From Gordius sp. MW1 (Eukaryota; Nematomorpha; Gordioida; Gordea; Gordiidae), in NCBI GenBank assembly GCA_964036665.1, contig OZ038530.1, forward strand, positions 23,334,001 through 23,398,000: 64,000 nt of DNA, in the 5' to 3' direction. The notes below the pieces were generated by a model, which did no database searches, was not told where the DNA came from, and worked only from the letters and a program-made list of their open reading frames with translations. The translations under genes and the position numbers were made by a program. Position 1 is the first letter of the stretch. Each line of letters begins with the position of its first letter. Of this stretch, positions 21,101-32,612 are shown one piece after another.

Positions 21101-24029
21101 TTTGCACCCCAACCATAGGATTATGGCTAAGAATTTGGAGAAGAGAATCAACGACTTCAACAATTTAACACGTCGCATTCTACACGTATACGCTAAAGTA
21201 ACCGACCTTTTTCCTTATTAAAATTTAATTTTTGAGAAGTTCCAAACGTTTTGCGTCCAATCAAACACGTGTGATAGACTACATAGACAGCTCATGCCAT
21301 ATTATGTTTCATATGGTAAAAGCTGTGCCATTTAATCCACCATTTTGAATTTAAATATCTCCCACGTCTTTATGCAGTGATCCCCCTCGTTCAAATAGAA
21401 TAAGTGAATTTACCTAACTCGTTAGTTAATAAATAAAAACGAACGTTAATAAATGATTATCTAATTAAATGCAGATGACACTGAATAGCTCTAACACCAC
21501 ATCATCACTGTATTTTTATGAATTGTGTAAATTATATATATATTTTTAAATGCTATTTTTATTGATTGCTATACAATTTTGCTTAATAGTTCACTACTTT
21601 AATTAACCAAAATCACTAAAACTTTCCTTATGTGTGCACACAAACCCTCCGTTGGTCAGGTCAAAATCCTAACACCGATGGTAAAGGGGGTCATGATGAC
21701 CCCAAACTTTAAATATCTATAACTTGTATTAAGATATAAGCTTTTAAAACTTTATAAGCATAATACTTTAACTCTTATCTGTAAATTGATATATTACTTT
21801 GGGTATTTTAACAAGTGGTTATAATTGCAATTAGTGCAACCCCCAAAATTTCCCCCTATGTGACTGTATTTATTTATAACAATTTTTCCCCCCAATATCA
21901 TAATTTAATTTATAAGATCGTATAAAATAAGGTTGGAACTATAAATATAGAAAATTTTGCATTAAAAAACCTTAAAACAAAAAAAAATAGAGATGTCCAA
22001 ACTTAGGGAATTTTTGGCCCTTTTAAAGTAAAAAAGTTACTACTGATTAGCCATTATTTTTCTAATTTTTAGACTTCAATTAAATTTTTTTATAGAAATA
22101 CATTATAGAGGGTTAGAATTAAAAATAGGAAAAAAATCTAAATGTAAAATCTTAAAACAAAAATTTTATAAGACTCTAAAAATATTTTGTGTAAATGAGA
22201 TACATTTCATAGTTTAAAATTTAAATTATTTTAGATTGAAAAGAAAAAATTTAGAATAGTTAGTTTTTAAATAGACAATGGTAATATAAGTTCATGGTTT
22301 TTGTAAATTTGGCATGAAAAAGCACTAAAACAAAAAAAAATAGAGTTGTCTAAACTTAAGGAAGTTTCGACTTTTTATTTTTTGAGACAAAGGTTCTATT
22401 GTAATTGCTCAAATTAGTTTTAAATTTTTAGAATAGAAATACATCATATAAGGTTGAATTTGAGAATATTAAAATAATCTTCCTATAATATCTTAAAACA
22501 AACATCATATAAGGCTATAAAAACAGTCAATATTGCAAAAAAACCTACACATATTTAATATCAGATTTGATTTGTTTTAAATTAACAAGAAAGTTTTAAT
22601 TCAGTTTTACTTTATAAACACTTTATATACAGATATTAGTAATTAGTCTATCCTAGCTACTATAATATTAACTATAAAGTAAAACTCTTCAAACTAATAT
22701 TTAATGTTTATTTATTTGGGACCACTTGATAAAATTTTATCTTTTTATATTTATATACCATCTTCAGACAAAAAACATCAAATATAGCACTTTTAAATGT
22801 TAAATATGTTTAAATATCAAAGTGCACAGTAAAATCAAGCAATTTGAAATATTATGAGGAAAAATAAACATGTTAAAACTTGAGTTTAATTTAAATATCT
22901 CAAATAAAAGGAAATGTTTAGAAAAAATTTCTTTACAAATAGGTTGAGAACAATGGTTTATGATTAAAATTTCAAATGAAATTTTTTTTGTTTCATATTG
23001 TGTAAGGTGGGGTCCTGGAAGACCCCGGGCATCTAAAACACGCTGTATCTTAAAAACTATTTGAGAAAAACAAGCCAAATTTTGCAGATATATTCTAGGA
23101 TAAATTTTATTAAGCTACTGAAAAAATGATATTATAACAATCACTAACTTAATTTGTACAACATTTATAAACCGCTTGGGGTCCTCATTGACCCCACCTA
23201 GCCAACGGAGTGTTAAAAATGGCGGAAAAACGGTACACTTATTTAACGTTGATGAGCAGTCTATGCGTGTGGCTTGTATCATCATTAAACATTTATTTTA
23301 GTATAGTATTTCGACAAATTTATTATTAGTGGTGTTACATGAATATAAAACCAGATATTTAAAGGTTAACTATTGCTGGTAAATGTAATTTATTTTAAAT
23401 CCTTATTGTGTCATCGTTTTTAGGAGATAACTCACCATCAAAACGTGTTAATAATGTTGGCCGATTACGCGGCCGAACTATTGGCTGTTATAGCCGTCAT
23501 GGGTCGATCCTCACGTTCCTTTTGCATAGGATTGCGGAATTGTGATACCGAGGTTCAAAACTTTTACAGCCCATTTTTATGGGCGTAGATCCCAAATAAA
23601 GGTGAGGGGGGGGGCAAAATAATAATTTTTTGAAATTTTAGCCATAATTTAAATAAAACTTAAAGATTTTTTGGATTTAGAGGGGGGAAGCCGCCCCTCC
23701 TGCCTCCCCCTGGCTACGCCCATGCCATTTATGTATGCTAGGAGTAAATTGATGATTCCATTTTTATAAAATTCTCTCTATACCCTTTATACACGATAGC
23801 TTCTCATGGCTAACGCCTTTTGCCGTGACGCGTGGAAGAAGATGGACGCGTTCAAGGATAAGATCGGGGAAAGTAAGAATAAAATTTTTCTTCTTATATT
23901 TTAAATGTGCTCATTTGATCGATAGTTGTACGTCTCGGAGACGAAAACGAAATACATAGAAGGATTGGGAAGACTTTACTCCAAGGCAACGAATATAACA
24001 TAGCGCATCCTCTGCAAAAAAACTGGTAG
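18154..24029 (+). CDS. ACAD9: ACAD9-type acyl-CoA dehydrogenase family protein, 15 exons
   Basis: Mitochondrial complex I assembly factor of the acyl-CoA dehydrogenase fold. Exons: 18154-18366, 18406-18493, 18528-18623, 18659-18765, 18804-18904, 18942-19104, 19269-19389, 19638-19711, 19789-19864, 19913-20047, 20152-20336, 20868-21197, 23424-23552, 23800-23872, 23926-24029. All phases agree, giving 664 residues (human ACAD9 621). Family marks: basic N-terminus, KDSFLKNLFLG, NGHKTWITN, a FENV exon before GHGFK, MGRSSRSFCIGLRN, and the end IAHPLQKNW. Odd: the FAD signature (normally L-T-E-P-x-x-G-S-D) reads ALNERLMGYD, the GGxGY motif is missing, and FEGTNEI reads FEGSRDT although the catalytic-position Glu is kept. 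I infer loss of dehydrogenase activity. Introns 1-5 are 34-39 nt. A diverged VLCAD is the alternative; the C-terminus favours ACAD9. Confidence 0.85.
21270..23265. mobile_element. MITE family 2 copy split by a nested element
   Basis: In ACAD9 intron 12. The left part is 21270-21644 (CCATTTAATCCACCATTTTG). The right part is 23213-23265 (ATGGCGGAAAAACGG, GATGAGCAGTCTAT). They join into the normal family 2 order once the nested element is ignored. Confidence 0.7.
21645..23212. mobile_element. 1.57-kb TIR element with CCCTCCGTTGG/CCAACGGAGTG ends
   Basis: Left end CCCTCCGTTGGTCAGG and right end CCTAGCCAACGGAGTG are inverted repeats. Just inside them lie GGGGTCATGATGACCCC and GGGGTCCTCATTGACCCC, each nearly palindromic. 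TTAA follows the right end, as in piggyBac insertions, but the left flank is CAAA. No transposase frame was found; the interior is strongly AT-rich. Confidence 0.6.
23578..23726. mobile_element. Short CATGGGCGTAGCCAGG-family MITE in ACAD9 intron 13
   Basis: Left end ATGGGCGTAGATCCC and right end CCCCTGGCTACGCCCATG, with G and C runs inside. Confidence 0.6.
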
Positions 24030-24092
24030 CTCCACTCTCTACCCCCACTATCACATGCTTTTTGTCATTATTATGATTTGTAAATCACACGC

Positions 24093-24098
24093 AATAAA
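24093..24098 (+). promoter_or_regulatory. Poly(A) signal AATAAA of ACAD9
   Basis: AATAAA 64 nt after the stop codon at 24027-24029. Confidence 0.6.
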
Positions 24099-24523
24099 GA
24101 TTTATGCTAGTTTTGGGACAATAACATTTTTTAACCTTAAACCTGACTTTTACAGTTCGGCCTTGCAAAAATATTAGTTCTTGTCAACTGTAAATTTTTA
24201 AGTGTCTCTGGGTAGGTTTACATCATCAACATTATTAAGCCAGTTACATTTATAATGACTTAAACAAACTTATCATAAATCAAATGTTTTAATTTTATTG
24301 GATTACATTTTGCTCCGTTAGTCTATGTTTTAATGCCGGGACTGTGTCTTCACTGAATTTAAATTAAATTCATAAAATCTTCAAATCTATTTTTGGAATT
24401 CATAAATTGTTGAATTAATTTAGCGCTCATGGTTTATTTTAGATAATTGAACAAAATTCTATGTCAACGACTCTAGTCTTCCGTCAAATTAACGAATATT
24501 CAAGGGCGTTTAAAAATACTACT

Positions 24524-24745
24524 TTCCAAAAAATAATATATTATCTCTATCTAAATAAAAATCAATATTAATCATGAATACGATATTTTTTTAACATAGC
24601 TAGTTATAAAAGCACATAATATATATCATAAAATATCGTATGATGCAAAAGAGGTGGGAATCTTGTAACAGGCGCGCGTAAATCACAAAGTATCGTGCGA
24701 CGCAAAGGGGTAGGGGGAATCTTTCGACAAGCTCATTCATGACAT
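24524..24745 (-). repeat. 3' LTR of the gypsy element
   Basis: In transcription sense it starts ATGTCATGAATGAGCTTG and ends TTTTTTGGAA. Direct repeat of 28971-29190. Confidence 0.8.
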
Positions 24746-24754
24746 CTTTCCTTT

Positions 24755-25183
24755 TTATAAAGTGCAGTCCGCCTCTTCATCAGCACCAACCGAAAGCACA
24801 TCTTCCTCCATTAATATGTGTTGATCCGAAGCTGTTATACAATTAGGCGTCGTATAGTTGGGAGCTATACCTATAGCAGGGGTTAGGCCGTCAGGAGTGG
24901 ATACCACTGTGCCCAAGCTGATGCACGCAATAGTAGCTACACCGCGTGTTGCGTAAGATAACACGTTTGCCTCTTGCGGGACCACGTTCAACGCTTCCGT
25001 TGTAACTCTAACTCGCTCAAACTCAACCAGCGGCACTCCCGCATTGTTAAATGGCGCCCTCCCTACCGTACCCTGATGTGCGACCGCGCCTCGCCCAGTT
25101 TCGCATATCGGGGGCAGGTGCCATCTCCCACAACCTCTGCACTTTCGTCTTAGCGCTCTTCGAGCCCGCCGTCCTCCCCTCAT
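24755..25183 (-). CDS. Extra open frame downstream of the gypsy integrase
   Basis: 142 codons, next to the 3' LTR and inside the element. It is richer in G and C than the rest. It has an Arg-rich start with a small Cys/His cluster (CRGCGRWHLPPICE), then a hydrophilic, Ala/Val/Thr-rich body with no membrane segment, so it does not look like an envelope protein. It may be a C-terminal extension of pol or an accessory frame. Function unknown. Confidence 0.4.
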   Translation of the reverse strand: MRGGRRARRALRRKCRGCGRWHLPPICETGRGAVAHQGTVGRAPFNNAGVPLVEFERVRVTTEALNVVPQEANVLSYATRGVATIACISLGTVVSTPDGLTPAIGIAPNYTTPNCITASDQHILMEEDVLSVGADEEADCTL

Positions 25184-25394
25184 ATTAGCATGTTTTATAG
25201 TTTTCTCCCTTCTTCCCTAGCCACAGGCCTCACAGTGCCTAAATTTGGTTCATATAAGGATAGCAGGGGTAGCTAATCGGCTCCGATGAGAATACTAATG
25301 ACGGTGTCACCAACTCAGCTATCCGCTCCACTGATATTCTAATTCGACATCAGGAGGAAATAATGTCCATTCCTGTATAAATAATTGAGTATAA

Positions 25395-26420
25395 TTAAGA
25401 ATATAACATTAGCTGCTCACAATGTCGTGTTTCAACTTTATTAGTAGGCAGCACGCGCACTCTATTAATTTTGGAAGTAATCACTTCCACTACGCGCGAT
25501 ATCAACCATTTAGGCGCACCTGTGTAATTTCTACACCACACCAGTTGATCTACATTATATTTTGGAATAACATTATTGCTAACTACAGGGCTCCGCTCGT
25601 AAATCAAATAAACGGGACACCTTAGTTTTTGAACTAAAAATTCCATTCCTACTTGAGGCCGTTCCAAACCACGGTTCTGCATTAAAATATAATTTAGTTA
25701 ACCAAACACCATCATTTTCTGATTTGGCAAGTCTTAACCACTTCTATACTATTCCCACACACCGTTCCACCTGATTGGAACTCGGATGATATGGCGGTGT
25801 TAACACATGCTTTAATTTCCACGTCTGACAAAAAGTCTTAAATTCAACGCTCACAAACGCTTTGCCGTTGTCCGTGACAGGCACACTAGGAAAACCATAA
25901 GAACCTATCAGGCTCTTTAAAAAACTTATGGTCGTTCTAGCAGTCGTGTTAGTAATTTTCTGAAATTCCGCCCAACCGGAATATGCATCGACTACGATTA
26001 TATAGTTTTTCTTTTCCCATTCAAAAAAATCGACGTGTACTCTTTCCCAATGTCATCTAGGTCGAGGCCATCTAGCAGCTTTATTTCTACGAGGCATTGG
26101 AGCATTAGACTTGCATAAATCACATCGTATCCGCTCTTCAATTTTTTTCGATATTCCAGGCCACCAAACATACTGCCTGGCAAAAGCCTTCATTTTAACG
26201 TACCAAAATGTCCCTTAGGTAAAATTTCTATTACCGGTCTAAATACATCGGGTATGACTAACTTATCGGCTCTTTTTAAGCAACCGTCTTCGATATACAG
26301 CTCACACAGCGCATTTTTATATTGCTGTGGCACCTCTTCTTGCGTTTCCTCTCCAATTAATATTTTCGTGACCACACTAATATCCCTATCATTGTTGCAA
26401 GCAGCAGAGATGTCCTCCAT
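25395..26420 (-). pseudogene. Gypsy integrase region, frameshifted
   Basis: Pieces in different frames: 26190-26420 (H2C2-type N-terminal region before LPKGHFGTLK), 25998-26183 (with readable parts in neighbouring frames), and 25395-25682. The last ends with a chromodomain-like/GPY-type C-terminal module (KYNVDQLVWCRNYTGAPKWL, then a VEVITSKINRVRV strand). Stops and frame changes make it non-functional as it stands. Confidence 0.65.
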
Positions 26421-26431
26421 ATCTACGATAT

Positions 26432-26869
26432 TTAAGGCATTATTACGTGACCGCTAACTATTTCGCATGCCAATGGAGACTCTTCCGAGCTAATATTTTC
26501 ACGTAACCTAGACAGAACATCGGCCAATCCGTTATCCTCTCCCTTGCGATAAATCAACGTTAGTGTAAAATTACCTAACACTAATAACCAACGCTGCAAC
26601 CTGGGGTACATTAACATTTCGTTGTTATCTTTCCGAAACAAGCCTATCAATGGTTCATGGTCTGTATAGACGATGAATCTTTTACCTATCAAAAATTCCC
26701 TACACCGTTTCAGTCCATACACCATATCCAAAGCTTCTTTCTCTATAACAGAGTAGTTAAGCTCGGATTTATTTAATTTCTTGGCGAAATACATTACCGG
26801 ATGCTCAACTTTATCCTCAAGCTGACATAATGCACCTCCCACACCATTATTTGATGCATCGACTACCAA
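26432..26869 (-). pseudogene. Gypsy RNase H region
   Basis: Contains VVDASNNGVGGALCQ, YFAKKLNKSELNYSVIEKEA and FIVYTDHEPLIGLF, the classic RNase H blocks of Ty3/gypsy pol. The first Asp and the Glu and TDH Asp are present. Confidence 0.8.
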
Positions 26870-27215
26870 AACATGCTCTTTTGAAGCGTCAAAGCAAACT
26901 AATACAAGTTTCTTTAATAAAGTTTGGCGTAACTTGTCAAAACAGTCATTCCTAAATTGCGTCCATTTAAACTTTGATTAATTCGTTTAAAGGACCTGAC
27001 CACCGAGTAAAATCAGGAATGAACTGATTATAAAAAGTTATCATTTTCAAAAACGACTTCAATTTCATTTTATTACTCGGCGCTTTCAACTGCTGTAAAT
27101 CTTTAATTTTGCTTAATATCGGACGAATCGTACCTTTACCTTATACGTGTCCCAAATACAATCTCCTGCACACAAATAAACATTTTTTAGCTGATAACCG
27201 TATTTTTTATTAAGT

Positions 27216-27960
27216 TTAAAACCATGTCAAGACGTTGGTCATGCTCGTTTTTTTAGTTCCAGTAACCAAGATATCGTCTAAATAATATATTTTACCCTCT
27301 ATGCTAGCAAACAAAGAAGCCATGGTTCTTTGAAAAATCGGCGTTGACACACTAAGACCGAAAGGTAATCTTTTAAAAGCTAACAACCCTGGATTAGTGT
27401 TAATAGTTAGAACTAACGCCGCCTTGCAATCAACCTTTAATTGTAAATAGGCGTTTGCAAGGTCTATCTTAGAAAAATAATTTGCACCATGCAAATTAGA
27501 TAAAATACATTCTAATCTGGGTAGACCATATTTATTGACCGTTATTCTATAATCCGCGCATACCCTAATTGACCCATCCGTTTTCTTAACTGGAACCAGT
27601 GGGGTAGCCCATTCGGAAAATTCAACGGGTTCTACTACGCCGTTGGCTAGCCATTTATCCAAAACCTGTTGTACCAGTTCACGCCACAAAAATGGAACAC
27701 GCCTCGCTGGGCAAAACCTAGGTTGAGCATTCTCTTTAAGTCTAATGGAAAAAATACCTTCCTTTAAGCAACCTAGCTTATCTTCAAATATTGCCGCATA
27801 TTTCTCCTGAATTAAATCTCTTGAACCCGGATGTATACTAAGAACATTAAATTTAGCACCCCAAACCTTACCATGATTTACAGAGGGACTTTTATACCTA
27901 GCGTCAACAACAACAAACTCTCTCCTTAATATTTCTTTACCTGCGCGAACCCAGACCCAG
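27216..27960 (-). pseudogene. Gypsy reverse transcriptase region
   Basis: 27216-27689 is open and holds VEPVEFSEWATPLVPVKK, IRVCADYR, FSKIDLANAYLQL, RLPFGLSVSTPIFQR and the active-site box YYLDDILVTG. The upstream 27690-27960 reads in frame into it (LKENAQPRFCPARRVPF). Downstream, up to 26900, frames shift through a thumb-like segment (SKIKDLQQLKAPSNK). Confidence 0.8.
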
Positions 27961-28284
27961 GTACAACTAGTTAATTGGATACAATCGCCATTAACTTGTT
28001 TTGCTAAACGTGACTTTTTTAATGAAATCCATCTTCACATTTTGTAGTTAATATTTATAAATTGAAACAAAAGACAAACTATGCGACGGCCATACTTTTT
28101 AAATTCTGACTCAGCCATCAAAGTAATGGACGAACCGATTTTATATCAATACCATTAATTCCAAAGTTACACGCGGCGTAATAGGCGAATAAAAAAAATG
28201 ATAAAGTGCGAACGCGCGTTAAAAATTTTAAAATTTTACAAAATTTGGTAAAAGAATAGAAGAACAATTTTTTACATCTTTAAG

Positions 28285-28729
28285 CTATTTATTACAATTA
28301 CAATTTTCTAGGCAATCGCTGACATTTCTCTGATCCAATCTACCCTTTTTATTACAATGCACACCCGCAACAACATTATATGACGGACCTACCTCGGGTT
28401 CATACTCTCGCCTTTCGCTCACGTAATTATCACCTCTAGTTCTCTTACTATCATTTAACGAAGTCCCATTAATTATTGCCATAATTTAAATTTCTATTAA
28501 AACTATTAATCCGATTCATCCTATTCCTCCTACAATTTTTCATTAAATGTCCCGGTTTTTTACAGACAAAACAACTTTTTGTTGACAGTCTATATAATCT
28601 CTCAACTTTTTTAACTTTATAGTAAATTATAATACATAATAAAACTAAAATAAATATTAAAATCACATATTTATCAAATAATAAATTATTATAAAGATTA
28701 ACAAATATTGATATTTTAGTTGTAAACAT
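28285..28729 (-). pseudogene. Gypsy zinc knuckle and following frame
   Basis: 28469-28729 carries a single CCHC zinc knuckle, CFVCKKPGHLMKNC, after a hydrophobic start. 28285-28482 follows in another frame and is Cys-rich at its end (CLENCNCNK). These are remnants of gag/protease; a capsid domain is not recognisable. Confidence 0.55.
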
Positions 28730-28970
28730 AATGGTTTTTTTTAAATATAATTTTAAGTATTAATATCGCCTCCTCAATATAATTTATTAAAAAATATTAA
28801 ATATATAAATTAATTATTTTAATTAAAAATATTTTTACTTCTCTAAATTTAAAAATAATATTAAGATTAAGATTAATATCAATAATAAGAAATACATTCT
28901 TACTTTTAAAATATAAATATTCTTGAAATTTCTTTATTATTTTTATTTTCTGACATTTCTCAATTTTATT

Positions 28971-29190
28971 TTCCAAAAAATAATATATTATCTATCTATA
29001 TAAAAATCAATATTAATCATGAATACGATATTTTTTTAACATAGCTAGTTATTAAAGCACATTATATAAATCATAAAATATTGTATGATGCAAAGGTGGG
29101 GGGAATCTTGCAACAGGCGCACGTAAATCATAAAGTATCGTGCGACGCAAAGGGGTGGGGGGAATCTTTCGACAAGCTCATTCATGACAT
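28971..29190 (-). repeat. 5' LTR of the gypsy element
   Basis: Direct repeat of 24524-24745; upstream LTR in transcription sense. Confidence 0.8.
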
Positions 29191-29199
29191 AAATGTATA

Positions 29200-29560
29200 C
29201 AGGGGTCAAATTTGTTAAAATTTTTCTGTCTGAACCCGGCCTGGTTCAATATTTTAACAAAATTGCCCGCCCGAACCCTTACGTGTCTGCCCATCAATGC
29301 CCGAATTATTAGAGCTAACCGAAATGCCCAGCCTATAATAATAATTTTTACCATAATTTTGTTATATACTTGTAAAATATTTCTCCGTTTTTTTGGATAA
29401 GAAACACGATTAATAAATATTATACAATTAAAAAGTTACAAAATAATACACCAAAACAAAATAACACACTACATAAAATCTCTTTATGCCGAATTGCCCG
29501 AATCTTTATATATTGCTTGCCTGTAAATAGCATTGTTCAAATCATAGTAAAATGTAAGAC
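29200..29560. mobile_element. hAT-like non-autonomous element
   Basis: Left end TTTTTCTGTCTGAACCCGGC, with GCCCGCCCGAACCC and AT-rich interior. Resembles 6565-6950. The right boundary is unclear. Confidence 0.4.
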
Positions 29561-29702
29561 TATATTCTTAATAATTGCTAAATTTTGCTGGCGATGTTAC
29601 AAACTAGATCGAGCTGGAAAATAATATTTGTATATAATTAAATCGCTACTATTTGAAACATTTATGTTTATCAGCTGAGGCAATACGACGTGCGAACAAA
29701 AT

Positions 29703-32612
29703 ATGCTTGAGCAAAACATACCGATTGATATACATATTAATAAATTATTGGGTATGTTTTATGCATAGTTATCTAAAACAAATGTAAGATTGGCTTGTGA
29801 CACGTAAAATTTGCAAACAAGATGTTGAAAAGCTAAATAAATTGCAAATAAAGTTTGAGGGTGTTAAGAAGCAGAATAATAAATTAATTGCATCCTATAA
29901 CATAAAGACTTCAGGTTTAATATAATTAATTTATTTGAAAGTTAAATAGCCTCTAAATATCTTGAATTGAAAAGCCTTTATGATTTGGGGCAGAAAGGGG
30001 ATTCAAAAAACATATTTGGGAAATTTACTAGTGATTTTATGAATGTGAGATAATATTAATAAATATAATATATGGACTTTGTAGGACATAGCAACTTTGA
30101 TCAATCAATATGAAACTGATGGCCTCTTTTTTTGTAAGGTAGTTTGGTAAAATTTTTCAGTAATCATAGATGAAATGGGTAGAATAATGTCTCAAAATAT
30201 TTTATATGAATTACCTTTTGTTAAAAAGGAAATATCAAAAACACACGAGATTATACAGGTAATATTGTAATAAAAACTCTTTAAATACAGATTATAGCAA
30301 TGTATAAACAAGGAAAATGAGTTTAATCAAAAAATTGTGCTTTATGAATTAGAATTTAAGAATAAGTGCAAAGATATGAATATCCAAGTATTGAATTTTT
30401 TGATTTATAATGTTTTATGAAGGGCTTAAATATTATGAAAGAACTAAATGAAGCACTAGATCGTGTTCCTGCTTTATTAAAAAAATTATATAATATAACT
30501 CTAAATTTAAAAGATAGTAGTGATTACTATGAAAAATTTATAACTATCATTGCATCTTGTGACCAATCAAAAAAATGGTAAATTTAATTTTATAAACATA
30601 TATAATATTTAGTCTAGGGGAAAGATTATCCAAATTGAAATTTCTATACAAGACCTCAGACAAAAAATATCCTGATCAAGTAGAAACTTTGTATTAATCC
30701 AATCTTTTAAGTTTGTAGGAGCAGATGTCCAAAATAAGTTCAGATGTGACAAGTCACATAGATGATGATACATCAGGGATTGAAATAGTTGAAGAAGGAA
30801 ACATGAAAGATATGCTTGCTGAGGCTGATAATGGTATTCTATATAAAACTTTTATTACTATAAGTTAATATTAAATATTTATTATAAAGTGAGATTTTTA
30901 ATTTTTACAAATTAGCAGTAGGTAGTTTTTATTATAGTTTATATAATTTTAAATGCCTAACAATTAAAGTTGCACTTAAAGGCTTTAGCACATTGTCTAT
31001 GGAGTTTTTTTTACTTAATGCTTTTAAAAGTTAACAAATTAAAGCCTTTTAAATTCTTAATAAATTCAACGCTTAAAAATCATTATTTTTAGGTACACAA
31101 AAAGATGAAAAATTTGATTTTTTTGCAGCCAAACGTCAACAATTTGAATCGTACCCATTGGGAAATCAAGAATATCGTGCCAGCCTCAAAAATGAAGTTG
31201 AAGAAGTAAACCATTACATTTTCGAATTATGTTGCAAATTAAAACTATATATGCAAAAAATTTAAAATTGCCTAAAAATTTAGTTGAAGCATAGGAAAAT
31301 TACGGAGGCAAGGGAATATTGCCTTATTTACCCAGAATTATTATTTTTTCATAAACCTGATATGCAAAAATATATTTGAAATTGCCTAAATTTTTAGCTG
31401 AAGTTTAGAAAAATTATGGAGTTAAGGGAATATTTCCTTATTTACCCAGAATTATTATTTTTTTTATAAATCTGATCTAATAATAATAAATTTTTTTTTA
31501 ATTTAAGTTCTGATTTCGTAATTTAGTTGGAAGCATTTTTGAGAGAAAGAATGATCCAAATCTTGACTCAAGATCAATCAGGGAGCAATATGTTATTTCA
31601 GCAAATAGCATCGACCCACCCTAATTTTGCTCATCTAATTGAGGGAGAATGTGAAGATCGCCTCAATCAGCTGTTAAAACCGGTGTTGGAATGGCTGCAA
31701 TTCCTAGAATTGCCCGAAGAAAAAAATCTTTTCATGATACTGAATCAAAGAGAGTAACTTTTCTGTCGCCGTGCATAGTTTTACTGAGATATATTTAGCT
31801 CTTGTGGGCTACTACAAGTTTTATATAATGCTTAATTTAAGAGCTACACTTAATTTTTGCTTATAGAGTATACATTGGCATAGCCATGGGGGGCAGGGAG
31901 AAGTGGCTGCCCCCCCCCCTTTCTAAATCTAATAATTTGTTAAAATTTATTGAAAATATGGCTAAAATTTAAAAAAATAGATCATTTTGCCCTTCCCTAA
32001 TTCATTATTGCCTTCCTCTAATTATAATGCTGGCTACGCTCTTGAGAGTATATGTTATTTAGAGACCAGATTATTGTTTTGCCAATTCAATCATTGTGTT
32101 TCATTACAAACATACATTGGACGCATTTAAATATTTTTCAATGGCACGTTTGATTTTGTAGAAGGTTAGCATTTTTCTTAAGCATTAGTAACCTTTTTCC
32201 ATAATAATCTTATTTCTCCCTCCCCCATTTCGTAATTTATAACTTGAGTCCTTTGTAACTTGAATCATTAAGTCCAGAAGGGAATGCAAAAATGAAGGAG
32301 AGAATACATTGATTTAAAAACTTTGTTTAAATGTACATAGCTTCGTACAAAAGCAATGCCAACTGCTGGACCATAAACTGTCTATGTGCGGAAAAATGGA
32401 AGAAGCTCAAAGCATGACAGCTTTAAAGCGGAAAGAATGCGAAGAAATGCTAGAAAATTTGGGGAAGCAGTACGACCTATTGATGAAGCATAATAAGGAG
32501 ATTAAGCAAAAGGTAAAGCAATTATTGTTAAAACACATTGAAAGTTTTTCAGATGGAAAAAGAAATTTCGACTCGATACCAAAATCGCCCGGTTAATATC
32601 ATTGGTATGTAG
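29703..32612 (+). CDS. CDK5RAP3: CDK5RAP3 (C53/LZAP), 13 exons
   Basis: Ortholog of CDK5RAP3, substrate adaptor of the UFL1-DDRGK1 UFM1 ligase at the ER and a factor in ER-phagy. Exons: 29703-29751, 29789-29914, 29950-30044, 30085-30133, 30161-30258, 30298-30387, 30423-30577, 30613-30679, 30719-30833, 31093-31205, 31527-31753, 32341-32512, 32553-32612. All phases agree, giving 471 residues (human 506). Matches: PIDIHINKLLDWLV at the start, SKNIFGKFTSDFMND, LYELPFVKKEI, LEAFLRERM, KNLFMIL, and the end RYQNRPVNIIGM. Oddities: the disordered loop (exons 8-10) lacks any IDWG motif, and introns 1-8 are 27-40 nt, intron 4 being 27 nt. Exons 11-13 are less AT-rich than the first ten. Confidence 0.9.
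31262..31490 (+). repeat. Tandem duplication (~115 bp, 2 copies) in CDK5RAP3 intron 10
   Basis: Two copies share AAATTGCCTAAA, AGGGAATATT and TTATTTACCCAGAATTATTA, starting near 31262 and 31376. Confidence 0.7.
31873..32047. mobile_element. CATGGGCGTAGCCAGG-family MITE in CDK5RAP3 intron 11
   Basis: Left end GGCATAGCCATGGGGGGCAG, right end GCTGGCTACGCTCTTG, with a run of nine C inside. Confidence 0.5.

Larger units (their letters stand above)
24524..29190 (-). mobile_element. Ty3/gypsy LTR retrotransposon, degenerate
   Basis: A 4.67-kb element bounded by direct LTRs (24524-24745 and 28971-29190), transcribed leftward. In order: a CCHC zinc knuckle, a region leading into reverse transcriptase, RNase H and integrase with its C-terminal domain, then one extra open frame. 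That domain order defines Ty3/gypsy. The coding region is broken by several frameshifts, and a full gag is missing. The two LTRs differ at roughly 14 positions by eye (about 93% identity). Confidence 0.85.

Noticed and set aside
24755-25183. Envelope gene of an endogenous retrovirus
   Set aside because: No signal peptide, membrane segment or furin-like site. The position alone does not make it env.
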